Counted from the first letter of the stretch, positions 1 through 12,892 are shown. The stretch is 64,000 nt of DNA from Volutella citrinella (GCA_034401135.1 JAWZSP010000005.1:1860001-1924000), one strand, 5' to 3'. Notes: generated by a model from the sequence alone, not told the origin. A program made the numbers and translations.

Positions 1-632
1 GGCCATGGTGGAGATGTATATGAGGCTCAAGTCTTAATAGACACTAGTAAATTACAGCATTATGAAGCAGAGGCTAAATGACAACCCGGCCGGGCGTAGA
101 TAGCAAGTAGTAGGCGCGCGCGTATCATGCAAAACGTTCCTTTCTCGGTAGCAATAAAATCAAGGGACGCAAACCCCATTCTCCGTTCGCTTCCTCGACA
201 ACACATGTGCGGTTCACCACCAACCATGGGGGCCAACGCAAGGAAAAAGGAGGCTTCAACACTCAAGGGAATAACAGGCAAAGGGAAATGGCGAATATAT
301 TGGAGTCTGGGCTCGTTTGTTTGTCCGGGAAGTCTGTCTCTTTATCGGTCAAACCCGGATTGCCGCCCGGCCCATGGTTCCTTTGTTGGGCGCCTCCGTC
401 AACAGAGACGGCGGACACCGGATTCTCAAGACTCCCCTATAAATTTTGTTTTTCGGTGTTGATGCTCTTAAACATTGACGGCGACCCCACACACATGCGC
501 TGCGAGGTGAAGGAGAGGGGGCGAAGAACTATAGCCGGGCGAAGCGATCCAGTTTGTATGTACATTTAGCTGGTAAGCTGGAGTTCAGATGCCGTAACGG
601 GAAGCCAGGTGGAGGGGCGTAGGGCGACCTCC
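1..632. other. Left-edge intergenic sequence, 3' flank of btgE
   Basis: No coding region is supported. The short open frames here run across each other on both strands and show no recognisable motif. The stretch probably contains the 3' UTR and terminator of the wall glucanase gene that ends at 633. Confidence 0.6.
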
Positions 633-2413
633 TTAAGCGAAGGCATCCTTGCAGCCCCAGCTGCGCTCACACTGGCACGATCCGGGCTGCTTCCACTCGT
701 CGTTCTCGTAGGAGAAGAAGACAGTCTTGTCACCGCAAGCCTCACGGATGGACTGGATGGCGGTGGCCTGGGCCTCCTTGCCGGGGCAAGCAGCGCCGTT
801 GCAGTTACCCTCCGAGGGCCAGCCGCACTCCAGGTTGATGACGTCCTTGCTGCTGGGGCAGATCTTCTTGAGGAGGTCGATCTGGCCCTTGACGAACTCA
901 CCGGCGCCGGAGGGGGTGACCTTGTCGTTGAAGTAGGGGTGGATGTTGGCGCCGGTGACGTCGATGACGCCGCAGATGGCAGACTTGACATCCTCGCGCT
1001 CCCAGATGTTGAGGGTCTCGGCGATGGTGTAAGGACCAGTGTAGCCGCTGACCTTGGACTTGACGGCGGTGATGAGAGTGGCGAGCTGGTCGGGGCTGCA
1101 GTAGTTGTTGTAGATGGCCTCGTTACCGACGACGAACAGCTTGACGTGACCAAAGTTGTTCCACGAGGAGATGGCGTCAACCTGCTTCTTGATCTCGGGA
1201 GTATCGATGGTGCAGCCGGTGCTCTTGACAAAGACACCAATGATGAGCTCGAGACCGAGCTCAGCGCAGGCGTCGCCGACAGAGGTGAGGGTGTCGCAGT
1301 CGGTGGAGTAAGATCGGATGATCTGGAAGCCCTTGCTCTTCAGGTCCTGGAGATCCTTCTTGACAGTGGCAGCGTCCTTGCAGTCGCCGTTGGAGGACTT
1401 GTAAGGGGTGTAGGTGATACCGTAGTGGTCAGAGCTGCCCTGGAGGTTGCCACCGCTGCTGACCTTCTTGTTGCTGGTCTCCGTCTTCACCTCCTTGGTG
1501 GGCTCGGCCTTGGGAGCCTCCTGGACGGTCTCCTTGGGCTGCTCGACCTTGGGCTCCTCAGCCTTGGTGGTAGGAGCGGGAGCGGGGGCGACATAGGTGG
1601 GCTGGGGAGCCTGGGTGGTGGGAAGGCCGGGCTGGGTGTAGGGGCAGACGTAGACGTAGTCGGTCTCGGTGACGGTAACAACCTGCTGGGGAGCAGTGTA
1701 GGTGCCGGGGGCGTAGCTGGTGGGGACGGGGTAGACGACCTTGGTCTCCTCAGCGCAGACGGTGGTGATGGGGGCAATGGTGTAGGTGCCGGCAGTGGGG
1801 CAGACGTAGACGGTGGTCTCAATCACGCTGGTCTTGACGCCGTTCTTCTCGGTCTCCTTGGCGTACGGGCAGGTGACAGTGGTGGGCTGCTCGACCACGG
1901 TGGTGACGCCTCCGATGGTGTGGGTGCCGGAGGGCAGCTTGGTGGTCTGGCCGACACAGACGGTGGTGGACTCGGTGATAGTCACGGTGGTGGCCGGGAA
2001 GGTGTAGACACCAGGGGTGGGGCACTTGTACTCCTGAGGAGTAGGAACAGGGACAACCACGACCTCGACAGTGGTGGTCTTCTCCGCGGGGGTGGTGGTG
2101 GGCTTGGGAGGAGGAGGAGGAGGAGCAGAGGTGGTCTTCCACTGGCCAGGGACAACTGTCGACCATGTTAGTTACACACTGAAAACGATTGCGCGCTTCC
2201 GAGACAACGAGTTGTCCCGTGAAGCAAGGGCGAGTTGCTCATACGAGTGGGCTCTCCGGTGATGGTCGTCCAGATGGTGGTGCAGCTGGGGACACAGACG
2301 CTGGCAGCGTCGCCCTTCTTGAACAGGTTGTGAGCCATGCGGTGGTGAGGCAGAGCGGCGTTAGCACTGCCAGCCAGAGCCGCAACGGCGGCAGCAGCAA
2401 GTCCTCCCTTCAT
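633..2413 (-). CDS. btgE: Secreted cell-wall GH17 glucanase/glucosidase, BtgE/Scw-type
   Basis: The model has two exons, 2413-2245 and 2155-633, around an 89-nt intron (donor GTATGA, branch CTAAC, acceptor CGACAG), giving 563 aa, about the usual BtgE length. Residues 1-19 form an alanine-rich signal peptide. A Pro/Lys/Thr-rich linker follows, then repeated Cys modules of the form CPxxGxYT...TTVC between about residues 80 and 200, then a Thr/Glu/Lys-rich spacer. The C-terminal GH17 barrel (about 297-563) shows the acid/base Glu in VGNEA (about 402) and the nucleophile Glu in LECGWP (about 498). GH17 enzymes of this type act on beta-1,3-glucan in the wall. No C-terminal GPI-type hydrophobic tail is visible, so attachment through the N-terminal repeats or by disulphides is more likely; that is inference. 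Confidence 0.93.
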
Positions 2414-5271
2414 GTTGATAATGAGTTGTGCGTTAATTTAGGAGCTTGAGTTAGTTGGTGTTGAGAAACGAACGCCCGCTGAAAGAGTGAAGCGGTTAAC
2501 GTGATGGCGAAGAACGAGAGGACGAAAGCGAGGGTGGTAGCTTTCCAGAGCCTCGATATTGACTGAACGTGAGGTAGGAGGGAAAGGGAAAAGAACACGA
2601 GAAGAACGGGAAGAACGGGGCTGTTATTATTGCTGGCGCCGGGTCGAGCGACACGCCGACATGGTCTGCCGGGGGGGCCCAGCCTGAGATTGTCGTCGTA
2701 TTGGCAGACGCTGGTCTCTGGTGCCAAGGATAGGCGGTACATGGATCATGCAAGGTACCGCGACTTGGCACAACCAGGTACGTAGCACCTCCACTCGGTG
2801 CTGTTGGCCCCAGGCCAGTCATGGGAGGGGACTTGGGGGGTTGGGGGACGCGCAGGCCATGCTCCCGCAGTTGAACCATGGTGGTCACCGCTGGGACATG
2901 TGTGCCTATCACTCAGGCCGGGCTGAGTGATCAGATAGGGGCCCGGAAGTGTGGAGCATCGGTAGTGAGCAATTTCAGGCGCTTCGGCCGCCATGCAAAG
3001 GGGCAAGAGCCAGCCTGCCAACCTAGCCAGGGCTGCCAGGCCGTCCAGAGCCAGCGTCGTAGTCTCGTCGAAGGCTACCCTTCCTTCCGGCCTGCCTTGC
3101 CTGGACAGGGCGAGGCCGTGTGGTGTAGCCCAATGGGAGGCAAATGAGCGCTTCTGAATTTGTGATACTGAAGGAGATCCTGCGAAGCGACATTAAGGAA
3201 TCCATGCGGCCTTCCCACTGGGCGTCGCCCCTTCCCCCCCCAAGCCTGCTGCAGCGACATGATGGCAAACAAAGCGACCGACGAGGCCCCGCCCGTAGGT
3301 GAGATGATTGAGATGAGCCTTGTCAACCGTCGCTCCTGTGTGGCTGTCCCGGCCTGCCTCTCCCGCGCAACTTGCGCGGCCCCCCCTCCCTCTTCGCAGG
3401 CCCTCCTTTCGTTGGTTGTCTCTCGTTGGCTCAGGTGGTGCAAGTTGGCAACCAGGCAAAAACGAGCAAGGCACGTCGCCTGGACTGGTTCACTGGCTGT
3501 GGTTCCTGGGGGTTCAGAGTCTGTGTGGGTCCTGGGATTGTACCTGCGTCTGCCACCAGCCACAAGCGGTCTAGCCGCCACGGCTGATTCCACCTCGGGG
3601 CGGCTAAGGGGGAACACAAAGATGGCTCAGGCCGCCTCTCAGGTTGGCTGGCGTTGGTGGCTGTGGGCACTGTCGTCACTCCCAACCCATGTATATACAT
3701 AGTAGCAATGGGTGGTCGGCTGATTGCAGAGTGGTCATTGCTTCGGCCGGGCTCGTGGCAATTACTGCCCATCCCGTCCGCTGTAGGATTTGATTTGCCT
3801 CTTTTGGGGCCCATTTGCAATGCTGAGAGAACCTCGGTGGCAGGTTGGCAAGGCGCATTGCACTTGGCTTGCTTGGCTGTGGGGATCCTTTCTTCCTACA
3901 GAGTACATTGAGACTCGAGCAGCAGCAGGGGTTTGGCCCGCTGTCGATCGTGTCGCCAAATCAGAGCGCACCGCGCGTAATACGACAAGGCCTTCTGCGC
4001 ATTGGCAAATTTCGGCCAGCTAATTTGCTTGGGCCATCCCCAGCGACTGACTAGCAAGCCGAGCAGCCGCCGGTCCGTTCAACAGTGACATTTGTCCAGT
4101 GCAATTTGTCCCTGCCGCCATCCCCTTGGCTGCGTGTGGCTGCCGCCAGGTCTGGGGTTACGCCTCCAATACGATTGTGGTCCAGGTCTGGTAAATCGGC
4201 ATCTGATGAGATCCAATATCGATGCGATGCGATGCGAGCGATTGCCGTCTTTGTCCTCTAGGTATGGAGGTTCGCCGCACTAATCCGACGCTCCGGACAC
4301 CGAGTCCCTGTGAGGCTCCCTTTTCGCAGACCGCGATGGGCACTGGTGAACACGTTGGCATGGGGTGGGCATCGTAATGTCGATCCATCGGGGCGGCCTG
4401 GGGATTCTTCTTGCAGTCGAACAGTCCAACCCGGCAGGCCCATTACTCGGCTGGTCGCTCGCCCACGCACCAGGGAAGCTGGCCCCTTTCTAATCGTCGC
4501 TCATCAGCCAAGAGGTTGGGGACCTGGACAGTCTCATCAGTATCTCTTCTTGTTTTTGCATAGCCACTATCCCATCGGCAACAATTGGAACGCTTCTTGT
4601 TGTACTCGCATGCATTGCTCGACTCTCGAGATGGGTCTTGCCTCCAGTACCTGTACTTGAGTAGTGCTGCATCCGTGTGGGGGACGTTTCCCGATATGAG
4701 CCGACTACATGTTTCACCATCAGAAAACATTTCACGACCACGGCGCCACGCTGCATTGGGAAGACGTGGTGCGGAGAAGTCCGGTGTGGAACAACTGGCC
4801 CTTGGTGAAAAGTCGCATGGGTTCCAGAAAAGGTGCAACGACGAGGAGCTTCGAGGCAAGTGCTAGTACCTGACTAACCTCCCTTGTAGTTCTCTTGATT
4901 GGTACGACCCACAATAAGCTGGACCCTCTCGACAAGTGTCAATGAGGCTCAGGCATAGGACATGCATTAGAGCTCTACAACAAAGAAGCCATCGCATAAT
5001 TAATTACCAAGAGCCGAAAAGAAATGTGGAAACAAAACCGAAGCAAAATTTGGATGCGATATGGCAGATATTTGCTATGAGGAGACATCAAAGAGGCAAC
5101 TACTCGTGGCCCATGTCAGTGCCTGAGCTGTCGTTACCATCTCCAACACAAATATTTGCTGAGCCACCTTGTTGGAGGTCACGTGATGACGCGATACCAG
5201 AAAGCTCGTTGAGTGTGGCTAAAACTTTGGCTTCAAGAATAGGATACTAGTTTTGGGCAGACGTTAGAACC
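2414..5271. other. Intergenic region between divergent btgE and cyt-4
   Basis: About 2.9 kb without a supported gene. It holds the promoters of two divergently transcribed genes. The first ~300 bases next to btgE are purine-rich on the + strand, so CT-rich on the btgE coding strand, as in many fungal promoters and 5' leaders. A GATGCGATGC simple run lies near 4220, and a TCACGTGA site lies 86 bp before cyt-4. Confidence 0.6.
5179..5186. promoter_or_regulatory. TCACGTGA palindrome (bHLH-type site) in the cyt-4 promoter
   Basis: A perfect 8-bp palindrome around CACGTG lies 86 bp before the proposed cyt-4 start. CACGTG cores are bound by fungal bHLH proteins of the Cbf1/USF class. CACGTGA also occurs at 33133 upstream of DUS4 and at 42107 upstream of cnxG. 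Function is inferred from sequence only. Confidence 0.4.
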
Positions 5272-8200
5272 ATGTTGCGAACGGCTAGACACCCGGGCTT
5301 GTGCAGGTCATGCGCTGGTCTGAGGCTGACCGCATTGCCCAACTCTTTACCCTCCCTCGTGCCGAGATTAGGCGCAACACAAAGAGTTTGTCCTTCCTCA
5401 CCCTGCCAGAGCTCTGCACCGAGGGCCATCCACTGACCAAGGATCGACAGCGTCTTGTTGGTACGGCGCAAGCTCCGGGATTCGGGCAGGCCAATATTCC
5501 AACTTCGGCTCCTGTTTCACCAGAGCTAGACCCCGCCAGTGATACCAGGCCACTTCGAGAGAGGTTGCGAGACTGGGTTCCGGGGCCTGATGACAAGGCG
5601 CCCGCTTTGCGATTGACAAGTGACTCGAGCTTTCGAGGGAAAATCTCAAACAATAACACAAAGCCGCAAACATCTAGTTCTGCGGAAAACGATATCTTCC
5701 TATCAACTAATGATGGAATGGTTGATGGAATGGATGGGGATACCGGGAGTGGCGATGACTTCGAGGCCGCCGTGGTTGGCTCGAGCACTCGAAATCCGGG
5801 CGACTTGGTAGAAATGAAGTGTGTACTCCCTTGGATCATCAACCAGAATCCACAGGCTAATCGATCTTAGGCAACCAGGCACTCGCATCCCGCTCTTTGC
5901 CATCTACCTTGGCTACATCGCAAGCCGACACCACTTCTACTGCAGCAATGGTAAATGGGCAGCAAGCCTGGGGTTTTCTGCTCTGTTTACAGTGTCAAAC
6001 TTCGCCTCAGCCTCTGAGTTGGATCCTCTGCTGGCAATGATTCCAAAGGATGCAGGCCCAGATGACATCGAAATATTGCAGAGGGAAAACAAGGGCCCCT
6101 CGCGTGAGGTGGGCGCGGGGCTTATCAAAAAGATGAATGCCTTCGTTTCCGAAGCGGATGCAATCTTCCAAGGCAGCCTAACCAACCTCGATAGAATCCG
6201 AACCCTGGTGTCCGACAGCAAACGCACCAAGTACCTCAGCTTGTTTGAGATAGCAGGCATGGTTCTCCCCCAGCAACAGATGAAGGGTGGGCGATTCCCT
6301 CCCGCAGCATTGTATGCTGTACACACGGCCCTCTACCGAAACGACATCATTTTTAGGCCTCTCAGCCCCTCGCCAGATTGCCACCGCAAGGATCACCTTT
6401 TTGAGGTGTTTCCGTATTACGACATGACAATGGTTATTCGCGTAGCCACCCTGATACGGGAATACACGTCAGCGAGAAAGGCCAGCTTATCGCCGCCTAC
6501 GGAGGAGGAGCTATCTCACACAGCGTTTGGGACTTTTATACTCAAGGCACGAGCGGTGGTCAAAGCAAGCCGTGAGCAACGGCAGTGGACTCCGTACGGT
6601 ATCCTGACTCCTGGTTCCGGTGCCAAGCTCCCGAAGATGGAGTGGTCAAGATCTCACGTGGAGATCATGCGGTTCCTAGAGTGGTGGGCCAGTTACGATT
6701 TGTTTCAGGAAGGGTCCCGTTTCCATGCCGCCGGATCTGTTATTCTTCGCGCGCTCGACCTGTATGACGATGCCATCCTGGACCAGAGCACGGCGTGGGT
6801 GTTTCTGCAGGAGCTTGGTCTGATTCCACCATGGGAGATTCCTTCGCGCTACAAGGTTCGGTTCCCGGGAGTCAAGATCGAGAGCGGCGCGGGATTGAAG
6901 CGAGATACCCCCTCGATCAAAAACTCGCGTCGGCCTGACGTGGCGGACGGGCATCGAAGGGCTTGGGCAGGTACAGTTTTTTGTATCGACGACGCCTCGA
7001 CAACCGTCATTGATGATGGCGTATCTTTGGAGCGCACCGGCAACGCAGATGAGTTCTGGATACACGTCCACGCCGCCGATCCAGCCTCAGGGGTGAAGCC
7101 CAACTCGAGCCTGGGCGAGTTCATGGAGATGATACCCGAGAACATCTACCTTCCAGGTCATTTCCAAGCCATGCTACCGAGCGACATCGAGATGGGTGAT
7201 TCCCAAGACTACAAATCTCAAAGCCTCGTCCAGAGCTACTCTCTGGCGGCAGGCAAACCCGTGATGACTTTCAGTGCCAAGGTCAACACAAGCGGCGAGG
7301 TGCTCGAGTACAATGTCGAGCCGGGGACTATCAACGACGTCGCCTATCTGTGTCCCCGGGACGTTGCAAAGTTCTGCAGCGAGCCAAGCCCTCCACCGAC
7401 TCCTGAAACGCGCCTTGCGGCTGGCACACCACCAAACACCCCAAGCACGATACCCAATCGGCCAATGACATCTGCCAAGGACCTCCAGAGTGCCGACAGC
7501 GAAGACTTGCTGATGCTGGGCCGGCTGACAGAAGCACTCAAACAGAAGCGGCTCTCCAAAGGAGCCTGGCCGTACTTCGTTCCTCGGCCATCCGTCACTG
7601 TGCAATTTCACGAGGTCCCTATGGGTTCCGCCTCAAAAGACGTGACGGTTATTCCAGCTGACCCGTACATCGAGGTCGGGTACAGCTCCTCCAGCGGCGC
7701 AGGGCTCGTAACACATTCAATGCTGCTCGCGGGAGAGGTCGCGGCGCGGTGGTGTTCAGACCGTGGAATCCCCATTCCGTACCGCAAGGACACGAACTCT
7801 GGGGCTAAGATTGATGAGGTCTACGAGTATGCTACCAAAGAGCTCTACCCACTGCTCAACAAGGGCGTTGAGCCGTCGGCAGTCCAGAGGCAGGAGTTTA
7901 TGCGGCTCACAGGAGGAATTGAAATCTCGGCCACGCCAGGACCATATTTCATCCTCGGCCTGGACATGTACGCCAAGTCGACCTCCCCTCTACGTCGATT
8001 CTCGGATCTCATTGTGCACTGGCAAATCCACGCCGCCCTTGAACATGAGCGCAAGGTGCAGCGGCGGCTGGATCCTGCGGTGGACAAGCTGGACGAGATC
8101 CTCCCATTCGCCTCGGCCTCGCTGGGCAACACGCTGTCGCTGCTGCACATGCGGGAGAGGATGGGGCGTGCTGTCTCAAGGGGAGTCAAGGACTGGATCC

Positions 8201-8496
8201 TCATGGCGCTGGTGCGCGCATGGCAGTTTGACAGGACGGCTCCGCGCACCATGGTCTTCACGGTGGGATCGCGCTGGCGGCAGGGCCTGCTCGGAAACAT
8301 CGACCTATTCGACCTGGACGCATCCATAGACGTCGAAGGGATAGACGGGCTGGTGCTCCTCCGCGACATCCGTGTGGGCGACCAGTTCGAGGTCGAGCTG
8401 GCTCAGGTGAATGTGCACTCGCGGACGATCCTCGTCAAGGCGCTTCGTTACCTCGGTCCCGGCGACTCAGCAACGTCGACGGTGGTGGGCGCGTGA
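5272..8496 (+). CDS. cyt-4: Mitochondrial RNase II-family 3'-5' exoribonuclease (CYT-4/Dss1-like)
   Basis: Proposed exons are 5272-5385, 5451-5818 and 5871-8496, giving 1035 aa, close to the family. Exon 1 encodes an Arg-, Ser- and Leu-rich, acid-free leader starting MLRTARHPG, a good mitochondrial presequence. The 65-nt first intron (GTTTGT donor, CTGAC branch, GACAG acceptor) joins it in phase to the main frame; the second intron is 52 nt. The RNB domain carries the acidic cluster CIDDAS...VIDDGVSLE near residues 532-549, the metal-binding site of RNase II enzymes. A C-terminal S1-like segment follows. In Neurospora CYT-4 is needed for mitochondrial RNA splicing, 5'/3' processing and turnover; yeast Dss1 is the degradosome nuclease. 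The downstream exon is certain and the first exon is inferred. Confidence 0.88.
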
Positions 8497-11033
8497 GCGC
8501 CTGCGTTTGCGGTGAGACTGCGCCTCCCCCCTCCGAGGCGTGCCTCACAACACACCACCACCAAGTCCATTGCGGCGTAGGGCCGGGCGCCGGGCCACAG
8601 ATCCCTAGTCCGTCCCCAAGGAACCCCTTTCCTGGGGTAGTGGGTGGCTAATTACTTGGGTACCATCACCACTTAATTACAGCGAAGCATACCAGTCTGA
8701 TGGCCCGGGTGCAACGGCTGACTACCGACCTGAGTGTGGAGACCCCGCGTTTTTCCCTGAGACCCCTGCCTGCACCCGCGGACGGCGACAGGGCCTGGCC
8801 TCACCGAGCGCAACGGCCGACGTGGGCGTGACCACGAAAGCGACCTTTTCAGTTTCAGCTTCCCATGTACACTTGAATCTTGTATTATTGATGCAGCAGC
8901 CGATGCGGCCGCTGAGGCGCCGCATGCTGGGTGCGCGTGTAAACTATCTGTTGTACATTAGGTTAATAGATATTGCATACCTTACCAAGTAATTAGCTCC
9001 ATATCAAAACTCGGCACAGTAATGAATTAATATTAGCCAGCCTCCACCGTTTGGAACGCCTCTCATCTCGGGCTTCCCCCAGATTTGTGCCCCCACGGCC
9101 GAACAAATTGCTTTTCGATTTGCCATTCCATTCCGTCTCGCCCTGCCAGGCTTCCGCCATCTTCTGTGTCAGGTCCGCAAGCACCGACCCACGCCCTCAT
9201 CCACGCCCCCCCCCCCCCTCTTTCGCCCTGTCTCAGAGGACTAGCGGCGAGGCGCGTCGTCGCTCGATTGGACCGTAGCTCTGGCGCATTGAAATCCAGG
9301 TCACGCGCAGCATCAGAAAAATTCCCGTACCCAAGGCTGGGGGACCATGGGACCAGGGGCGGAAGCCAGCACAGCGAATCCGCGCTCCTCCTGGCAAACG
9401 CCGTCTGCCCCAACAAAAAAAAATATATGCTTGTAAAGACGGGGCCACGACACTGTATGGCACCAGAGTGCGGGGGGGGAGGACGAGTGTCTATCTGACT
9501 GCTTCTCACCTGCAGCGCCGGCTATCCACGTGGACGGCTATTCGACGGGCGGACGGGCGGCGGGATTCGAGGACACAATTCCTGCGGGAAATGGGTCATT
9601 GACTCGTCCCGTGCGAGTTCGGCGGGCTGCTTGGCTGCGCTGTCCTGTAACCTGTTTGCTGGTCTGCGCAATGGCGTAAGGATGCGGGGGGTGCTCATCT
9701 TTGCTGATCGCAGACCAATTGCTGGTCAATCACCGGCCCGGGGCGCACGAGGCCATGATAGACGGCAGTGGCAACTCACAAGGCAAGGCGCACCGACGTC
9801 CAGGTCATCTCCGCCGTGGCTAAAAGCAAACTAGTACTCCGTATGTGGTCATGCATCACTGAGGCCGCGCTGCCAAGCAGAAATGTTGAGGAGCTTTTCC
9901 AGTGTCTTTATTTTGTTTACCCGGCACCCGTGTCTGCCTATATACAGTATATACACACCAACGCACTACTAGTCTGGGACCTGACCAAGCCAAGTGCCCA
10001 GTAGCAAGTAGATGCCCAGCGCCGGTTATTGGTCGTGGTCGTGGTAGTGGTAGTGATGTTGGTAGTGAGTGGGTGGTGGTGGCATTGTGGTGGTCGCGTC
10101 ATTCCTCCCGTTTGACCGAAACCAAACCGTGTCCTATTGCCGTGCCTTGACCTGAGCTGACCTGAACCGAACCGAACCTGATTTGAACCGTTGCCGTTTG
10201 TTTCTCAGTATCCCTTTATTCCGTTGCCACCAAAAGTCCCCCCCATTGCTGAAGAATCCGCATGCTTTGGTTCCCCATTGTGTCTCCACTCGCCTGGGAT
10301 ATCATGAGATGCCAGAAAAAAAGAAAGAAAATGTTAAAAAGATTCAACGCCGAAAAATACCCGTCCGTCCTTGATCCTGGTTGTATCCATTGCTCCACGC
10401 CGCCGCCGATGCCGCCTTCGGGCCCAGCGGTCACGAGGCCGTCGCCCGGTGGGCTGGCCCCTCCAACAACTGACACCAAAGCAATGACGCCAGAAGCAGG
10501 CAAGCCGTCCACCGCCGGAAGCCGTCCCACCGCTATCACCGCCACCACATCAACTCCTCCACGCAGTGATGTTGCAGGCTGGCCTCCTTTTCGTCCTCGT
10601 AAATCTTCTTTTCGCCACTTTTCGTACAGTGTATATAGGCTTATTGCATGCTGTGCTCGCCGTTTTTTGGGGGGCCCCGTATGTTGGCCCAGAGGCACGA
10701 GGCCTGATGTAGTATGTAATTAGCCTTCCAGGGATCCTTGGCTGACCCGAGGTCGGCTGCGACATCAGTCATGGACAGAAGCCGTCTTGTAGCATGTGCA
10801 GAATCGTATAACACGCCCGTGCAATGAATGAGTGGGCTGCGCAAATTGTGGCCCAATGGCCAGCGGCCCAATGCCTATCCGCGTCGTCCGGTGCTTTCCA
10901 AAAGCTTCATCCCAGTGTTCCAGGGGGGGCCAGAATGCTGATCATCAATGTTTCTGTGTGTCGTTATTAGTTATTAGGGAAGGGTTCTCCAGTGGCGGGT
11001 AATATAGTAGTCGTGAGGATTTGGACTGATCCA
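8497..11033. other. Intergenic region between convergent cyt-4 and reg1
   Basis: About 2.5 kb with no supported gene. It contains short low-complexity runs: a C run near 9210, GTGGTAGTGG-type repeats near 10030-10090, and a GAACC run near 10165. The 3' UTRs of both flanking genes must lie here. I see no conserved motif in any open frame. Confidence 0.55.
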
Positions 11034-12820
11034 TCACTTCCTCCAACCCACATTCCAAATGACGTGGGCGATATCGCGTGCGGTGTTGACCGTGTCAATC
11101 ACTCGTCCGAAGATACCCTCTCCACTCTGCGGGTCGCCCTCTTCACACGGCATGAACATGCCTGAAGGGGTCCGAAACATGCCCGCTGGTGACTCGGAAA
11201 GGCTGCCCGAGGAAGCAGTTCGTCGAAGACCACCGTTCGTGTTCTCCGAGGTGGGCGATTGCCAGCCAGGTTGAGGGCTGAATGGCGCCTCGTCGTTGCT
11301 GTCGTCGTCCTCTTCGCCAAAGAAGAACTTGCCAGAGTTCTTGGACGGCCGGAGCGTCTCCTGTGACGAGGATGGAGACATGAGAGGGCTTCGGGAGTGC
11401 TTCATAGCCGTTTCCTTGGGTTCAGGAGTGTCCTCGCGATATTTGAGAGTAGTTGATGGGAGCTTGGCAATCGTCTTCCCTTCTGTCGACTTGGACCGTA
11501 CAGTACGTCGTCGACCCATTGGGCGCTTCTTGGTCTTCATCCTTTTCATCATGACGCCGTCATCAGAGTCACTGCCGTCGCCGAAGCGGTCAGGGTCGGC
11601 ATCGAATCCCTCTTCCTCCTCATCTCCCTTGACGTCAACAGCGATGCACTGCTCAACTTGTTCGTTGAAGTGAATGTGCTTCCGCTCAGCGTTGGGCGAA
11701 CCAATTCCAGAGGACTCGGTCGAGGGAGCAACGCTACTGCTACCTCCGCTCAATCGCCTTGAAAAGGGGTAGGTATAGAAGTCTGTGTTCCGACGTCCCA
11801 TATGGGGTCGGAGAATACCCCTAGTCTCCTGAGCCTGCACCGCGGCGGCGGCCTGCTTGAGTAGTGACGCAGTGGAGAGCGACCGCTGGAGCATCACTTC
11901 CGACATGCTTCGCTTCTTGAGAATTGGCTTCTTGCTGAGATTGATCAGTGAATCCGTCTTTGACAGGTTAGTGCTCGACGGCTCAGTGTGCGTGGCGTGC
12001 AGAGGCCTGACACCGGACTGCAGAGGGCCATATAGCCAGGTTACATCACAATCCTTGAGCCTGACAACATCGTTAGCGGGCTGTCTGTCACGCCGAGTGG
12101 ACAAAGTGAGAATCCTAACCAATTGAGAGACTCGGGGGATATTGTCTTCAGGCCGTTCTTGGCCTTCATCCACGTTCGCCAAGACGCATTCTCCAGACGA
12201 GCGCTATTGGGGAACTCCCCCCTCCGCGTTACGATATACCTCCAGGAAGACCAAATATCCTCTTCCCTCCAATCGTGAGACAAGTAGTCGACTTGGCGCG
12301 ATGGGTGTGTCACGACTGCAGTGTCGTCTTCCGCGTGCTCACCGCACTCGGGGGTGCCGGGTCGCGACGTGACATCTGAGGCGGCATCCTCGGAGCTCTC
12401 GTGGTCAGCCGGAGAGACGGTGTATGAGTCGCCGGTCCGTGGACTAGGTGGCGGCTCGAGGTTCTCGTCCGGCTGGATCTTGGGATGCACGTAGAACTTT
12501 TCTTGCTGGAAGGAAGGAAACATGAAATGGTCCTCTGGGGAGTCGGCCAGACCAAGGGTGTCGTCGTAGTCGGATGCGATGGAGAGATTGGTGGCCGGGG
12601 TTGAGGCGCACGAGAGGTCGGCGGATTCAGCGTGGATTGTTCGGGGCGATGAGGGAGCCGAGGAGGGTGGTGAATCGGCGTAGGATGCAGCGGACGACTT
12701 GTAGTCGCTGAGGTGAGTCGAGGGGAAGCCTTTGGATGAGAAGTTGGACTGCGAGTGAGAGCGTCTCAGCGACGAAGCGGCGAAGTAACCGGCGTCATCG
12801 GACGGGAGGACGACCGCCAT
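11034..12820 (-). CDS. reg1: Reg1/Hex2-like regulatory subunit of protein phosphatase 1
   Basis: Exons are 12820-12120 and 12060-11034, separated by a 59-nt intron (GTTAGG...GTCAG), giving 575 aa. The first ATG in the frame, at 12820, is used. A conserved fungal block (DUF1752 type) with DWREEDIWSSWRYI starts near residue 180 and ends across the intron at TWLYGPL (about 240). Near residue 360 the sequence KHIHFNEQVEQCIAVD matches the PP1-docking segment of yeast Reg1, with an RVxF-class core. The rest is Ser/Pro-rich and disordered, with acidic runs and a basic RRRTVRSKS patch. Reg1 brings the Glc7 phosphatase to Snf1 kinase and keeps glucose-repressed genes off. A three-codon uORF lies 73 nt upstream. 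Assignment rests on both conserved blocks. Confidence 0.85.
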
Positions 12821-12892
12821 AGTGTGTGATTGAGAGGGGTCCGCGGGAGGGACCAAGACGCCGTCGCAGTCTATGAGAAGAGGGTTTCGCGG

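Noticed and set aside
609..2171. 520-codon open frame on the + strand
   Set aside because: It is exactly antisense to the btgE coding exon and is very rich in Gly, Leu, Asp and Val, as expected for the reverse of a GC-rich gene. It has no domain.
5301..5450. Start of cyt-4 in the long frame at 5301
   Set aside because: The codon there is GTG, not ATG, and the product would lack a targeting leader. The spliced start at 5272 fits better.
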